Assembly (NCBI GenBank): GCA_036267955.1
Contig: DATAVB010000086.1
Coordinates: 8,082 to 72,081 of the forward strand
Direction of reading: 5' to 3'
Length of the DNA: 64,000 bases
Source of the DNA: DATAVB01 sp036267955
GTDB lineage: Bacteria > Actinomycetota > Actinomycetes > Mycobacteriales > QHCD01
The notes beneath the pieces were generated by a model, which did no database searches, was not told the origin of the DNA, and saw only the letters and a list, made by a program, of their open reading frames with translations. This document shows positions 55,665 through 63,992 of the stretch, one piece after another. Made by a program: the position numbers and the translations under genes. Position 1 is the stretch's first letter. Every line of letters starts with the position of its first letter.

Positions 55665-56377
55665 CAGCCCCAGCAGGCACCGTGACTGACACAGCGACTG
55701 ACACAGCGACTGAGCCGCAGACGCGGACGGTCGACGTGCACACGCCGGCCGGCTCGACCGACGGCACCGTCGAGTTGCCGGCCGCGGTCTTCGACGTGCA
55801 GGCCAACATCGCGCTGATGCACCAGGTGGTGACGGCGCAGCTGGCCGCCGCCCGACAGGGCACGCACTCGGCCAAGAGCCGCGGCGAGGTCTCCGGTGGC
55901 GGCGCGAAGCCATACCGGCAGAAGGGCACCGGCCGGGCCCGTCAGGGTTCGACGCGGGCGCCGCAGTTCACCGGCGGTGGCATCGTGCACGGCCCGACAC
56001 CGCGCAAGTACGACCAGCGGACCCCGAAGAAGATGAAGGCGGCGGCCCTCCGTGGCGCGCTGTCCGATCGGGCCCGTGGCGGTCGGGTGCACGTCTTCAG
56101 CGCGCTGGCCGAGGGGGACACCCCGTCGACCAAGCAGGCCGTGATCGCACTGGCGACCGTGGCGTCCTCCAAGCACGTGCTGGTCATTGCCCAGCGCAGC
56201 GACGAGGTCACCTGGAAGAGCCTGCGCAACGCCGAGACGGTGCACCTGCTCGACCCCGGCCAGCTCAACACGTACGACGTGCTCGTCAGCGACGACGTGG
56301 TGTTCACCCGGCCGGCGCTCGAGGCCTTCCTGACCAGCGCCGACAAGTCGGCAACCGAGAAGGAGGCGCAGGAGTGA
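55661..56377 (+). CDS. rplD: 50S ribosomal protein L4
   Basis: A 238-residue tunnel-wall protein. SAKSRGEVSGGGAKPYRQKGTGRARQG (split: GEVSGGGAKPYRQKGTGRAR) is the conserved loop that touches the exit tunnel. A Thr/Ala-rich N-terminal extension (DTATDTATEPQ) of some 30 residues is unusual in length. GTG start overlaps the rplC stop, and the stop overlaps rplW. L4 controls the S10 operon in some proteobacteria, but this is not shown in actinomycetes. Confidence 0.97.
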   Translation: MTAPAGTVTDTATDTATEPQTRTVDVHTPAGSTDGTVELPAAVFDVQANIALMHQVVTAQLAAARQGTHSAKSRGEVSGGGAKPYRQKGTGRARQGSTRAPQFTGGGIVHGPTPRKYDQRTPKKMKAAALRGALSDRARGGRVHVFSALAEGDTPSTKQAVIALATVASSKHVLVIAQRSDEVTWKSLRNAETVHLLDPGQLNTYDVLVSDDVVFTRPALEAFLTSADKSATEKEAQE

Positions 56378-56670
56378 ACAGCGACCCGCGTGACATCCTG
56401 CTCGCTCCGGTGATCTCGGAGAAGAGCTACAGCCTGCTGGATGAGAACAAGTACACCTTTCTCGTCCGGCCGGACGCCAACAAGACGCAGATCAAGATCG
56501 CCGTACAGCAGGCGTTCGGCGTCAAAGTGCTCGACGTGAACACGCTCAACCGGACCGGCAAGCGCAAGCGGACCCGCTTCGGCTACGGCAAGCGCAAGAA
56601 CACCAAGCGCGCGATCGTCAGCGTGGCCGACGGCGAGCGGATCGAGATCTTCGGCGGTCCGGTCGGCTGA
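56374..56670 (+). CDS. rplW: 50S ribosomal protein L23
   Basis: A 98-residue exit-site protein, docking point for trigger factor and SRP. DPRDILLAPVISEKSYSLLD and KRTRFGYGKRKNTKRAIV are typical. A GTG start overlaps the rplD stop by four bases. The following spacer to rplB is filled with a 16-bp tandem repeat. Confidence 0.98.
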   Translation: MNSDPRDILLAPVISEKSYSLLDENKYTFLVRPDANKTQIKIAVQQAFGVKVLDVNTLNRTGKRKRTRFGYGKRKNTKRAIVSVADGERIEIFGGPVG

Positions 56671-56684
56671 CGCCGACCGATCGC

Positions 56685-56732
56685 CAGCTATACCGAACGA
56701 CAGCTATACCGAACGACAGCTATACCGAACGA
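56685..56732. repeat. 16-bp tandem repeat x3 between rplW and rplB
   Basis: CAGCTATACCGAACGA is present three times without a change, followed by a partial CAGC. It lies in the 87-base rplW-rplB spacer, and is noticeably more AT-rich than its surroundings. TATACC in each copy resembles a -10 box. Confidence 0.95.
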
Positions 56733-56757
56733 CAGCGACTGACAGGGACTGAGGGAC

Positions 56758-57591
56758 ATGGGTATCCGTAAGTACAAGCCGACGACGCCAGGCCGTCGCG
56801 GCTCGTCGGTCTCCGACTTCGTCGAGATCACCCGCGACGAGCCGGAGAAGTCGCTGGTGCGCCCGCTGCACTCCAAGGGCGGCCGCAACGTGCACGGCCG
56901 CGTCACCGTCCGGCACCAGGGCGGCGGGCACAAGCGGGCCTACCGGGTCATCGACTTCCGGCGTGCGGACAAGGACGGGGTGCCGGCGAAGGTCGCGCAC
57001 ATCGAGTACGACCCCAACCGCACCGCCAACATCGCACTGCTGCACTACGCGGACGGCGAGAAGCGCTACATCATCGCGCCGACCCGCATCAAGCAGGGCG
57101 ACAAGATCGAGGCCGGCCCCCGGGCCGACATCAAGCCGGGCAACAACCTGCCGCTGCGCAACATCCCGACCGGCACCGTGGTGCACGCCATCGAGCTTCG
57201 GCCCGGCGGCGGCGCCAAGATCGCCCGGTCGGCCGGCGCCAGCGTGCAGCTCGTCGCGAAGGACGGTCCGTACGCCCAGCTGCGGATGCCCTCCGGCGAA
57301 ATCCGGAACGTCGACGTCCGCTGCCGCGCCACGGTCGGCGAGGTCGGCAACGCCGAGCAGTCGAACATCAACTGGGGCAAGGCCGGCCGGATGCGGTGGA
57401 AGGGCAAGCGCCCGACCGTCCGTGGTGTGGCGATGAACCCGGTCGACCACCCGCACGGTGGCGGTGAGGGCAAGACGTCCGGTGGCCGGCACCCGGTCAA
57501 CCCGAAGGGCAAGCCCGAGGGCCGTACCCGTCGGAACAAGCCGAGTGATCAGTTGATCGTGCGGCGTCGCCGTACCGGCAAGAAGCGCTAA
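56758..57591 (+). CDS. rplB: 50S ribosomal protein L2
   Basis: A 277-residue core protein of the peptidyl-transferase region. MGIRKYKPTTPGRRGSSVSD and RGVAMNPVDHPHGGGEGKTS are diagnostic; the His in HPHGGGEG is the conserved near-active-site residue. AGGGAC precedes the ATG. It is followed by rpsS after 13 bases. Confidence 0.98.
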   Translation: MGIRKYKPTTPGRRGSSVSDFVEITRDEPEKSLVRPLHSKGGRNVHGRVTVRHQGGGHKRAYRVIDFRRADKDGVPAKVAHIEYDPNRTANIALLHYADGEKRYIIAPTRIKQGDKIEAGPRADIKPGNNLPLRNIPTGTVVHAIELRPGGGAKIARSAGASVQLVAKDGPYAQLRMPSGEIRNVDVRCRATVGEVGNAEQSNINWGKAGRMRWKGKRPTVRGVAMNPVDHPHGGGEGKTSGGRHPVNPKGKPEGRTRRNKPSDQLIVRRRRTGKKR

Positions 57592-57604
57592 GGGGTAACG
57601 AGAG

Positions 57605-57886
57605 ATGCCGCGCAGTCTGAAAAAGGGCCCGTTCGTCGACGACCACCTGCTGACCAAGGTGGACGTGCAGAACGAGAAGGGCACCAAGAACGTCATCAAG
57701 ACCTGGTCTCGACGTTCGACGATCATCCCCGACATGTTGGGGCACACGATCGCCGTGCACGACGGACGCAAGCACGTCCCGGTGTTCGTCACCGAGGCGA
57801 TGGTGGGGCACAAACTCGGCGAGTTCGCACCGACGCGGACCTTCCGGGGACACATCAAGGACGACCGGCGTTCGCGCCGGGCCTGA
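57605..57886 (+). CDS. rpsS: 30S ribosomal protein S19
   Basis: A 93-residue head protein. MPRSLKKGPFVDDHLLTKV, TWSRRSTIIPDMLGHTIAVH and FAPTRTFRGHIKDDR are standard. The ATG lies 13 bases after rplB with GAG upstream. Confidence 0.98.
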   Translation: MPRSLKKGPFVDDHLLTKVDVQNEKGTKNVIKTWSRRSTIIPDMLGHTIAVHDGRKHVPVFVTEAMVGHKLGEFAPTRTFRGHIKDDRRSRRA

Positions 57887-57955
57887 CACACCGGGTCCAG
57901 CGAACCGATTCGGCCGAGCTAGAGCAGAACGAAAAGACTCTGAGGAGATAAGCCA

Positions 57956-58399
57956 ATGGCTGCAGGGGCGAGTGACGCGCAGGTCAGCGACCTGCCGCGC
58001 GCCCGGGCGCGCGCGACGTACGTCCGGATGACGCCGATGAAGGTGCGCCGCGTCATCGACCTGATTCGGGGTCTTCCGGCCGCGGACGCTCTGTCCATAC
58101 TGCGGTTCGCGCCGCAGGCGGCGAGCGAGCCGGTCGCCAAGCTGGTCGCGAGCGCGGTTGCCAACGCCGAGCACAACCTCGGCCAGGACCCGACATCGCT
58201 GGTCGTCAGCAAGGTGTGGGTTGACGAAGGCCCGACGCAGAAGCGGCTCCGGCCGCGGGCGCAGGGCCGAGCCAACCGGATCAACAAGCGCACCAGCCAC
58301 ATCACGGTGGAGCTGGAAAGCATCGTCGTACCCGACTCGCCGCGGCGCGCGCGGCGGCCTCAGGCGCGCAAGTCCACGAATGCGAAGGGGGCCCAGTAG
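57956..58399 (+). CDS. rplV: 50S ribosomal protein L22
   Basis: A 147-residue tunnel protein. ARATYVRMTPMKVRRVIDLIRG and ASAVANAEHNLGQDP are typical, and the tunnel loop (PRAQGRANRINKRTSHI) is of normal length with no macrolide-type deletion. An N-terminal extension of about 15 residues and a basic C-terminal tail are present. Its stop overlaps the rpsC GTG by one base. Confidence 0.97.
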   Translation: MAAGASDAQVSDLPRARARATYVRMTPMKVRRVIDLIRGLPAADALSILRFAPQAASEPVAKLVASAVANAEHNLGQDPTSLVVSKVWVDEGPTQKRLRPRAQGRANRINKRTSHITVELESIVVPDSPRRARRPQARKSTNAKGAQ

Positions 58400-59241
58400 T
58401 GGGTCAGAAAGTTAACCCGCACGGGTTCCGGCTCGGTATCACCACCGACTGGAAGTCCCGCTGGTACGCGGACAAGATGTACGCCGACTACGTCAAGGAA
58501 GACGTGGCCATCCGACGGATGATGAGCAAGGGCATGGAGCGGGCCGGCATCTCCAAGGTGGAGATCGAGCGGACCCGCGACCGGGTCCGGGTCGACATCC
58601 ACACCGCCCGCCCCGGCATCGTCATCGGCCGCCGCGGCGCCGAGGCCGACCGCATCCGTGGCGAGCTGGAGAAGCTCACCGCCAAGCAGGTGCAGCTGAA
58701 CATCCTCGAGGTGAAGAACGCCGAGGCCGACGCGCAGCTGGTCGCCCAGGGCGTCGCCGAGCAGCTCTCCAGCCGGGTCAACTTCCGGCGTGCGATGCGC
58801 AAGGCCATGCAGTCCGCGCTGAAGAGCCCGGGCGTCAAGGGCGTGCGCGTGCAGTGCGGCGGTCGCCTCAACGGCGCCGAGATGTCGCGGTCGGAGTTCT
58901 ACCGCGAGGGTCGGGTTCCGCTGCACACGCTGCGCGCGAACATCGACTACGGCTTCTACGAGGCCCGCACCACCTTCGGCCGCATCGGTGTGAAGGTCTG
59001 GATCTACAAGGGTGACGCCGTGCGGCTGACCGCCGACCGTGATGCCGAGCAGGCAGCGCGGGCGCAGCAGCAGCGGCAGCGTCCCAACCGCGGTCGCCGT
59101 TCCGGCTCCTCGGGCACCACCGCCGGTGGCACCGACGCCGGGCGCGCGGCAGCCAACGAGGCCCGGGCCCAGCGGTCGGCGGCACCGTCCACCGCAGCAC
59201 CGAGCGAGCCGGCGCCAAGTGCGCCGAGTACGGAGGGCTGA
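58399..59241 (+). CDS. rpsC: 30S ribosomal protein S3
   Basis: A 280-residue protein at the mRNA entry channel. MGQKVNPHGFRLGITTDWKS opens it, the KH domain holds IVIGRRGAEADRIRGEL, and RTTFGRIGVKVWIYKGD ends the core. A disordered Arg/Ala/Ser/Pro tail of some 65 residues is longer than in E. coli, as usual for actinomycetes. GTG start; four bases separate it from rplP. Confidence 0.98.
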   Translation: MGQKVNPHGFRLGITTDWKSRWYADKMYADYVKEDVAIRRMMSKGMERAGISKVEIERTRDRVRVDIHTARPGIVIGRRGAEADRIRGELEKLTAKQVQLNILEVKNAEADAQLVAQGVAEQLSSRVNFRRAMRKAMQSALKSPGVKGVRVQCGGRLNGAEMSRSEFYREGRVPLHTLRANIDYGFYEARTTFGRIGVKVWIYKGDAVRLTADRDAEQAARAQQQRQRPNRGRRSGSSGTTAGGTDAGRAAANEARAQRSAAPSTAAPSEPAPSAPSTEG

Positions 59242-59244
59242 GGC

Positions 59245-59664
59245 GTGCTGATTCCCCGTAGGGTCAAGCACCGGAAACAGCACCACCCCGGCCGCACAGG
59301 TGCGGCGAAGGGCGGCACCCGGGTGAGCTTCGGCGAGTACGGCATCCAGGCACTGGAGCCGGCCTACGTCACCAACCGGCAGATCGAGTCCGCTCGTATC
59401 GCCATGACCCGGCACATCAAGCGTGGCGGAAAGGTCTGGATCAACGTGTATCCGGACCGTCCGATCACCAAGAAGCCAGCCGAGACCCGGATGGGTTCCG
59501 GTAAGGGTTCGCCGGAGTGGTGGGTCGTCAACGTCAAGCCGGGTCGGATTCTCTTCGAGCTGTCCGGCGTGGATGAGACCGTCGCCCGCGAGGCGATGCG
59601 GCGGGCCATCCACAAGCTCCCCATGAAGGCCAAGTTCGTGAAGCGTGAAGTTGGTGAGGCGTGA
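59245..59664 (+). CDS. rplP: 50S ribosomal protein L16
   Basis: A 139-residue protein near the A-site tRNA elbow. MLIPRRVKHRKQHHPGRTG and RMGSGKGSPEWWVVNVKPGR are diagnostic. GTG start. The stop touches the rpmC start. Confidence 0.98.
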   Translation: MLIPRRVKHRKQHHPGRTGAAKGGTRVSFGEYGIQALEPAYVTNRQIESARIAMTRHIKRGGKVWINVYPDRPITKKPAETRMGSGKGSPEWWVVNVKPGRILFELSGVDETVAREAMRRAIHKLPMKAKFVKREVGEA

Positions 59665-59912
59665 TGGCGGCAGGGTCCGTCCCCAGTGAGCTGCGTGGGC
59701 AGAGCGCGGACGAGCTGAGCACGCGGCTGAAGGAGGCCAAGGAGGAGCTGTTCAACCTCCGCTTCCAGGTCGCGACCGGTCAGCTGGACAACAACCGGCG
59801 GCTGCAGCTCGTACGCCGGGACATCGCGCGGATCTACACGATCATGCGTGAGCGTGAGCTCGGTCTGTCCGTGGCTCCCAACGACGGCGTTTCGAGTGAG
59901 GGTGTGGCATGA
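59664..59912 (+). CDS. rpmC: 50S ribosomal protein L29
   Basis: An 82-residue two-helix protein near the exit tunnel. LRGQSADELSTRLKEAKEEL and LFNLRFQVATGQLDNNRRL are typical. I place the start at the ATG at 59664, one base into the rplP stop; a GTG directly before it would add one residue. Its end overlaps rpsQ by four bases. Confidence 0.96.
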   Translation: MAAGSVPSELRGQSADELSTRLKEAKEELFNLRFQVATGQLDNNRRLQLVRRDIARIYTIMRERELGLSVAPNDGVSSEGVA

Positions 59913-60208
59913 GCACGGAGGCAAGCACCGGTACGAACGGCGCCGAGAAGGCCGGCGGTCGTAACTACCGCAAGGCCCGCACGGGATACGTGGTCAGCGA
60001 CAAGATGGACAAGACCGTTGTCGTCGAGGTCGAGGACCACGTCAAGCATGCGCTGTACGGCAAGATCATGCGCCGCACCACCAAGCTCAAGGCGCACGAC
60101 GAGCAGAACGCCGCCGGCGTCGGCGACCGCGTGCTGCTGATGGAGACCCGGCCGCTCTCGGCGACGAAGCGTTGGCGGGTCGTGGAGATTGTCGAGAAGG
60201 CCAAGTAG
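59909..60208 (+). CDS. rpsQ: 30S ribosomal protein S17
   Basis: A 99-residue primary 16S-binding protein. RKARTGYVVSDKMDKTVVV and MRRTTKLKAHDEQNAAGVGD match the family. An N-terminal extension of about 20 residues (TNGAEKAGGRN) is present. ATG overlaps the rpmC stop. Confidence 0.98.
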   Translation: MSTEASTGTNGAEKAGGRNYRKARTGYVVSDKMDKTVVVEVEDHVKHALYGKIMRRTTKLKAHDEQNAAGVGDRVLLMETRPLSATKRWRVVEIVEKAK

Positions 60209-60246
60209 TCCAGCAGTCCAGTAGTTCAGCAGCAGTAGCAGCTAAT

Positions 60247-60267
60247 AGCTCCGTCCCGTACGGAGCT
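60247..60267 (+). promoter_or_regulatory. Hairpin in the rpsQ-rplN spacer
   Basis: AGCTCCGT and ACGGAGCT pair over eight bases around CCCGT, ending 21 bases before rplN. It lies at the boundary between the S10 and spc gene groups and follows a run of CAG/AGT-rich short repeats (60209-60245). There is no T-run. Confidence 0.4.
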
Positions 60268-60288
60268 CCTGAAGAGGTTGGGGTTGAC

Positions 60289-60657
60289 GTGATCCAGCAG
60301 GAGTCGCGACTGCGTGTCGCCGACAACACCGGTGCCAAGGAGATCTTGTGCATCCGGGTGCTCGGTGGCTCCGGGCGGCGCTACGCCGGTATCGGCGACA
60401 TCATCGTCGGCACCGTCAAAGACGCGCTGCCCGGCGCAGGTGTCAAGCGCGGTGATGTGGTGAAGGCCGTCGTCGTGCGCACCGTCAAGGAGAAGCGTCG
60501 CCCCGATGGCTCGTACATCCGGTTCGACGAGAATGCCGCGGTCCTGATTCGCGACGGCGGTGACCCGCGTGGCACCCGCATCTTCGGGCCGGTGGGCCGG
60601 GAGCTGCGCGACAAGAAGTTCATGCGGATCATCTCGCTGGCACCGGAGGTGCTCTAA
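60289..60657 (+). CDS. rplN: 50S ribosomal protein L14
   Basis: A 122-residue protein at the subunit interface. MIQQESRLRVADNTGAKEIL and FDENAAVLIRDGGDPRGTRI are diagnostic and set the GTG start at 60289 (GAGAGG-like GAAGAGG upstream). It begins the spc group. Confidence 0.98.
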   Translation: MIQQESRLRVADNTGAKEILCIRVLGGSGRRYAGIGDIIVGTVKDALPGAGVKRGDVVKAVVVRTVKEKRRPDGSYIRFDENAAVLIRDGGDPRGTRIFGPVGRELRDKKFMRIISLAPEVL

Positions 60658-61005
60658 ATGGCAGTCAAACAAGGCAAGCCGATCGCGAAGCTCAAGGTCA
60701 AGAAGGGCGACACGGTCATCGTGATCGCCGGCAAGGACAAGGGCGCGAAGGGCAAGGTGCTCGCTGCCTACCCCGAGCGTGAGCGGGTCCTCGTCGAGGG
60801 CGTGAACCGGGTGAAGAAGCACACCAAGATCACCCAGGGTCAGCGCGGCGCCAAGGCCGGCGGCATCGTCACCCAGGAGGCGGCGATCCACATCAGCAAC
60901 GTGCAGGTGGTCGATTCCGACGGCAAGGCCGGTCGGGTCGGCTACTCCATCGACGAAGACGGCACCAAGAAGCGCGTGTCCCGTCGTACCGGCAAGGAAA
61001 TCTGA
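60658..61005 (+). CDS. rplX: 50S ribosomal protein L24
   Basis: A 115-residue assembly-initiator protein with a KOW motif (KKGDTVIVIAGKDKGAKGKV). AAIHISNVQVVDSDGKAGRV is typical. The ATG follows the rplN stop with no gap. Two bases separate it from rplE. Confidence 0.98.
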   Translation: MAVKQGKPIAKLKVKKGDTVIVIAGKDKGAKGKVLAAYPERERVLVEGVNRVKKHTKITQGQRGAKAGGIVTQEAAIHISNVQVVDSDGKAGRVGYSIDEDGTKKRVSRRTGKEI

Positions 61006-61007
61006 TC

Positions 61008-61577
61008 ATGACTGCCACTGTCGAAGCGCCGGCCGTTCCGCGGCTGAAGACGCGCTACCGCGAAGAGATCCAGCCCGAGCTGCAGAAGCAGTTCTCGTAC
61101 GCCAACGTCATGCAGATCCCCGGTCTGGTGAAGATCGTGGTCAACATGGGCGTGGGCGAGGCGGCCCGCGACGCCAAGCTGATGGACGGCGCGGTCCGCG
61201 ACCTCACCGCCATCACCGGGCAGCGGCCGGCGATCCGCCGGGCCCGCAAGTCCATCGCCCAGTTCAAGCTGCGTGAGGGTCAGCCGATCGGCGCCACCAC
61301 GACACTGCGCGGGGCCCGGATGTGGGAGTTCGCCGACCGGCTGCTGAGCCTGGCGCTGCCCCGTATCCGTGACTTCCGCGGCCTCTCGCCCAAGCAGTTC
61401 GACGGGCGCGGCAACTACACTTTCGGGCTGACCGAGCAGGCGATGTTCCATGAGATCAACATGGACGACGTCGACCGGCAGCGCGGAATGGACATCACGA
61501 TTGTCACCACCGCGACCAACGACGAGGAAGGTCGGGCGCTGTTGCGGCTGCTCGGCTTCCCGTTCAAGGAGAACTGA
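61008..61577 (+). CDS. rplE: 50S ribosomal protein L5
   Basis: A 189-residue 5S rRNA-binding protein of the central protuberance. YANVMQIPGLVKIVVNMGVG, ARKSIAQFKLREGQPIGA and FGLTEQAMFHEINMDDVDR are diagnostic. A roughly ten-residue N-terminal extension is present. Its stop overlaps the rpsZ start by one base. Confidence 0.98.
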   Translation: MTATVEAPAVPRLKTRYREEIQPELQKQFSYANVMQIPGLVKIVVNMGVGEAARDAKLMDGAVRDLTAITGQRPAIRRARKSIAQFKLREGQPIGATTTLRGARMWEFADRLLSLALPRIRDFRGLSPKQFDGRGNYTFGLTEQAMFHEINMDDVDRQRGMDITIVTTATNDEEGRALLRLLGFPFKEN

Positions 61578-61762
61578 TGGCCAAGAAGGCACTCGTTACC
61601 AAGGCGGCCCGCAAGCCGAAGTTTGCGGTACGCGGCTACACCCGGTGCCAGCGTTGCGGCCGGTCGCAGTCGGTGTACCGCAAGTTCGGCCTGTGCCGGA
61701 TCTGTCTGCGTGAAATGGCGCATGCCGGCGAACTGCCCGGCATCACCAAGTCGAGCTGGTAA
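61577..61762 (+). CDS. rpsZ: 30S ribosomal protein S14, zinc-binding type
   Basis: A 61-residue protein of the zinc form: CQRC (about residues 24-27) and CRIC (40-43) give the four ligands. The zinc-free long paralogue, if present, would lie elsewhere, in a Zur-controlled group. ATG overlaps the rplE stop. Confidence 0.98.
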   Translation: MAKKALVTKAARKPKFAVRGYTRCQRCGRSQSVYRKFGLCRICLREMAHAGELPGITKSSW

Positions 61763-61829
61763 TTCCCTCTGAATCGCCGAAGGCCTGCCGGACATGCCGA
61801 CAGGAACCACGGCGAGAAAGTAGCAACTT

Positions 61830-62240
61830 ATGACCATGACAGACCCGATCGCGGACTTCCTGACGCGGTTGCGCAACGCCAACACGGCGTACCACGACCA
61901 GGTGGTGCTCCCGCACTCCCGGCTGAAGGTCCACATCGCTGAGATCCTGCAGCAGGAGGGCTACATCGCCGGTTGGAAGGTCTCCGACGTCGAGCGTGCC
62001 GGCAGCACGTTCAAAGAGCTGTCGGTGGACCTGAAGTACGGCCCCAACCGCGAGCGCAGCATCGCCGGCATCCGCCGGATTTCCAAGCCCGGTCTTCGGG
62101 TCTACGCCAAGTCGACCGGCCTGCCCAAGGTGCTCGGTGGCCTCGGCGTGGCGATCATCTCGTCCTCGTCCGGTCTGCTGACCGACCGGCAGGCCGCCAA
62201 GCGTGGAGTAGGCGGGGAAGTCCTCGCCTACGTCTGGTAA
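61830..62240 (+). CDS. rpsH: 30S ribosomal protein S8
   Basis: A 136-residue 16S-binding protein. MTDPIADFLTRLRNANTAYH and SSSSGLLTDRQAAKRGVGGE are diagnostic. In E. coli S8 represses the spc operon. The ATG at 61830 could give way to the one six bases later (MTDPIAD). Confidence 0.98.
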   Translation: MTMTDPIADFLTRLRNANTAYHDQVVLPHSRLKVHIAEILQQEGYIAGWKVSDVERAGSTFKELSVDLKYGPNRERSIAGIRRISKPGLRVYAKSTGLPKVLGGLGVAIISSSSGLLTDRQAAKRGVGGEVLAYVW

Positions 62241-62252
62241 GGGGAGCGCAGC

Positions 62253-62792
62253 ATGTCGCGAATCGGACGCCTGCCCATCCCCGTTCCGGCCGGAGTCGAC
62301 GTCACCATCAGCGGTGCCGACGTCACGGTCAAGGGGCCCAAGGGCGAGCTGAACCACACCATCATCACGCCGATCACCGCCGAGCGTGCCGAGGACGGCA
62401 CGATCGTGGTGAAGCGGCCGGACGACGAGCGCGAGAGCCGGGCCCGGCACGGCCTGTCCCGCACGCTGATCGCCAACATGGTCACCGGTGTCACCGAGGG
62501 CTACACCAAGTCCCTGGAGATCGTCGGCACCGGTTACCGGGTGCAGGCCAAAGGCTCGGACCTGGAGTTCGCCCTCGGCTACAGCCACCCGGTGCCGATC
62601 CCGGCGCCGGAGGGCATCACCTTCGCGGTGCAGTCACCGACGAAGCTGACCGTCACCGGCATCGACAAGCAGAAGGTCGGCGAAGTCGCCGCCAAAATCC
62701 GCAAGCTGCGCAAGCCCGACCCGTACAAGGGCAAGGGCGTGCGGTACACCGGCGAAGTTATCCGGCGCAAGGCCGGAAAGGCAGGGAAGTAA
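62253..62792 (+). CDS. rplF: 50S ribosomal protein L6
   Basis: A 179-residue protein near the factor-binding site. MSRIGRLPIPVPAGVDVTI, ANMVTGVTEGYTKSLEIVGT and PDPYKGKGVRYTGEVIRRKAGK are typical. It is preceded by GGGGAGCG. Confidence 0.98.
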   Translation: MSRIGRLPIPVPAGVDVTISGADVTVKGPKGELNHTIITPITAERAEDGTIVVKRPDDERESRARHGLSRTLIANMVTGVTEGYTKSLEIVGTGYRVQAKGSDLEFALGYSHPVPIPAPEGITFAVQSPTKLTVTGIDKQKVGEVAAKIRKLRKPDPYKGKGVRYTGEVIRRKAGKAGK

Positions 62793-62795
62793 GTC

Positions 62796-63161
62796 ATGCC
62801 GACCGTCAACAACGCATCGGCGCTCCGGCGGGTCTCCCGCGGGCGTCGGCACTTCCGGCTGCGGAAGCGGGTCGCCGGAACGACGACCCGGCCCCGCCTG
62901 GTGGTCAACCGCTCGAGCCGGCACATCTACGCCCAGGTCGTCGACGACAGCCGCGGGGTCACCGTGGCGTCGGCCTCCACCTTCAAGCTCACCGGTGGCG
63001 GCGACAAGACGGAGCGGGCCCGGAAGGTCGGCGAGCTGATCGCCGAACGCACCAAGGCCGCCGGGATCACCGCAGTGGTCTTCGACCGGGGCGGCAACGC
63101 CTACCACGGTCGGGTCGCCGCGGTGGCCGACGCCGCTCGCAAGGGCGGGCTGGAATTGTGA
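62796..63161 (+). CDS. rplR: 50S ribosomal protein L18
   Basis: A 121-residue 5S rRNA-binding protein. RLVVNRSSRHIYAQVVDDS and FDRGGNAYHGRVAAVADAAR are diagnostic. Three bases separate it from rplF. Confidence 0.98.
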   Translation: MPTVNNASALRRVSRGRRHFRLRKRVAGTTTRPRLVVNRSSRHIYAQVVDDSRGVTVASASTFKLTGGGDKTERARKVGELIAERTKAAGITAVVFDRGGNAYHGRVAAVADAARKGGLEL

Positions 63162-63189
63162 TGAACCGAGCAATAGAAGGGACTGCCTG

Positions 63190-63798
63190 ATGCCAGGAGC
63201 ACAGCGCCGTGGCGGCGGCACCGGTGGCGGAGAGCGCCGGGACCGTCGTGACCGCCGTGATGGCGGGGCGGCCGCAGAGAAGAATGCATTCATCGAGCGG
63301 CTCGTCTCGGTCAACCGGGTCGCCAAGGTCGTCAAGGGTGGTCGTCGCTTCAGCTTCACCGCACTCGTCGTCGTCGGTGACACCAACGGGATGGTCGGTG
63401 TCGGTTACGGCAAGGCCAAGGAAGTCCCGGCCGCGATCGCCAAGGGCGTGGAAGAGGCCAAGAAGAATCTCTTCCGGGTCCCGCGCATCGGTGTGACGAT
63501 CCCGCACCCGGTCCAGGGTGAGGCGTCGGCCGGAGTCGTGTTGCTCAAGCCGGCCAGCCCCGGTACCGGCGTCATCGCCGGTGGCCCGGTGCGCGCCGTG
63601 CTGGAGTGCGCGGGCATCCATGACGTGCTGTCCCGCTCGCTCGGCTCCTCCAACCCGATCAACGTCGTGCACGCGACGGTGGCCGCGCTGAGAGGCCTGA
63701 GCCGACCGGAAGAGATCGCGGCCAAGCGCGGCCTGCCCATCGAGGACGTCGCTCCGGCGGCGATGCTCCGGGCCCGCGCGGGCGCGAACGCCAGCTAG
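63190..63798 (+). CDS. rpsE: 30S ribosomal protein S5
   Basis: A 202-residue protein with the double-stranded RNA-binding fold at its N-terminus (FIERLVSVNRVAKVVKGGRR) and a second domain (AGGPVRAVLECAGIHDVLSR). A Gly/Arg-rich N-terminal extension (RRGGGTGGGERRDRRDRRD) is long, as in other actinomycetes. The stop is ten bases before rpmD. Confidence 0.98.
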   Translation: MPGAQRRGGGTGGGERRDRRDRRDGGAAAEKNAFIERLVSVNRVAKVVKGGRRFSFTALVVVGDTNGMVGVGYGKAKEVPAAIAKGVEEAKKNLFRVPRIGVTIPHPVQGEASAGVVLLKPASPGTGVIAGGPVRAVLECAGIHDVLSRSLGSSNPINVVHATVAALRGLSRPEEIAAKRGLPIEDVAPAAMLRARAGANAS

Positions 63799-63808
63799 GG
63801 ACATCACC

Positions 63809-63991
63809 ATGGCAGAGCTGAAAGTCACCCAGACCAAGTCAGAAATCGGTGGCACGCGGCCGCAGCGGGACTCGCTGCGCTCGCTGGGCCTGAAGCGGAT
63901 CGGGCAGACGGTGGTCAAGCCGGACAAGCCCGAGTTCCGCGGCATGATCCAGGCCGTGCGTCACCTGGTAAGCGTGGAGGAGGTGGACTGA
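63809..63991 (+). CDS. rpmD: 50S ribosomal protein L30
   Basis: A 60-residue protein. LKVTQTKSEIGGTRPQRDSL and IGQTVVKPDKPEFRGMI are typical of the short bacterial form. It precedes rplO directly. Confidence 0.98.
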   Translation: MAELKVTQTKSEIGGTRPQRDSLRSLGLKRIGQTVVKPDKPEFRGMIQAVRHLVSVEEVD

Positions 63992-63992
63992 G

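Noticed and set aside
56685..56732. Possible CRISPR-like repeat
   Set aside because: Copies are directly adjacent with no spacers, and there are no cas genes.
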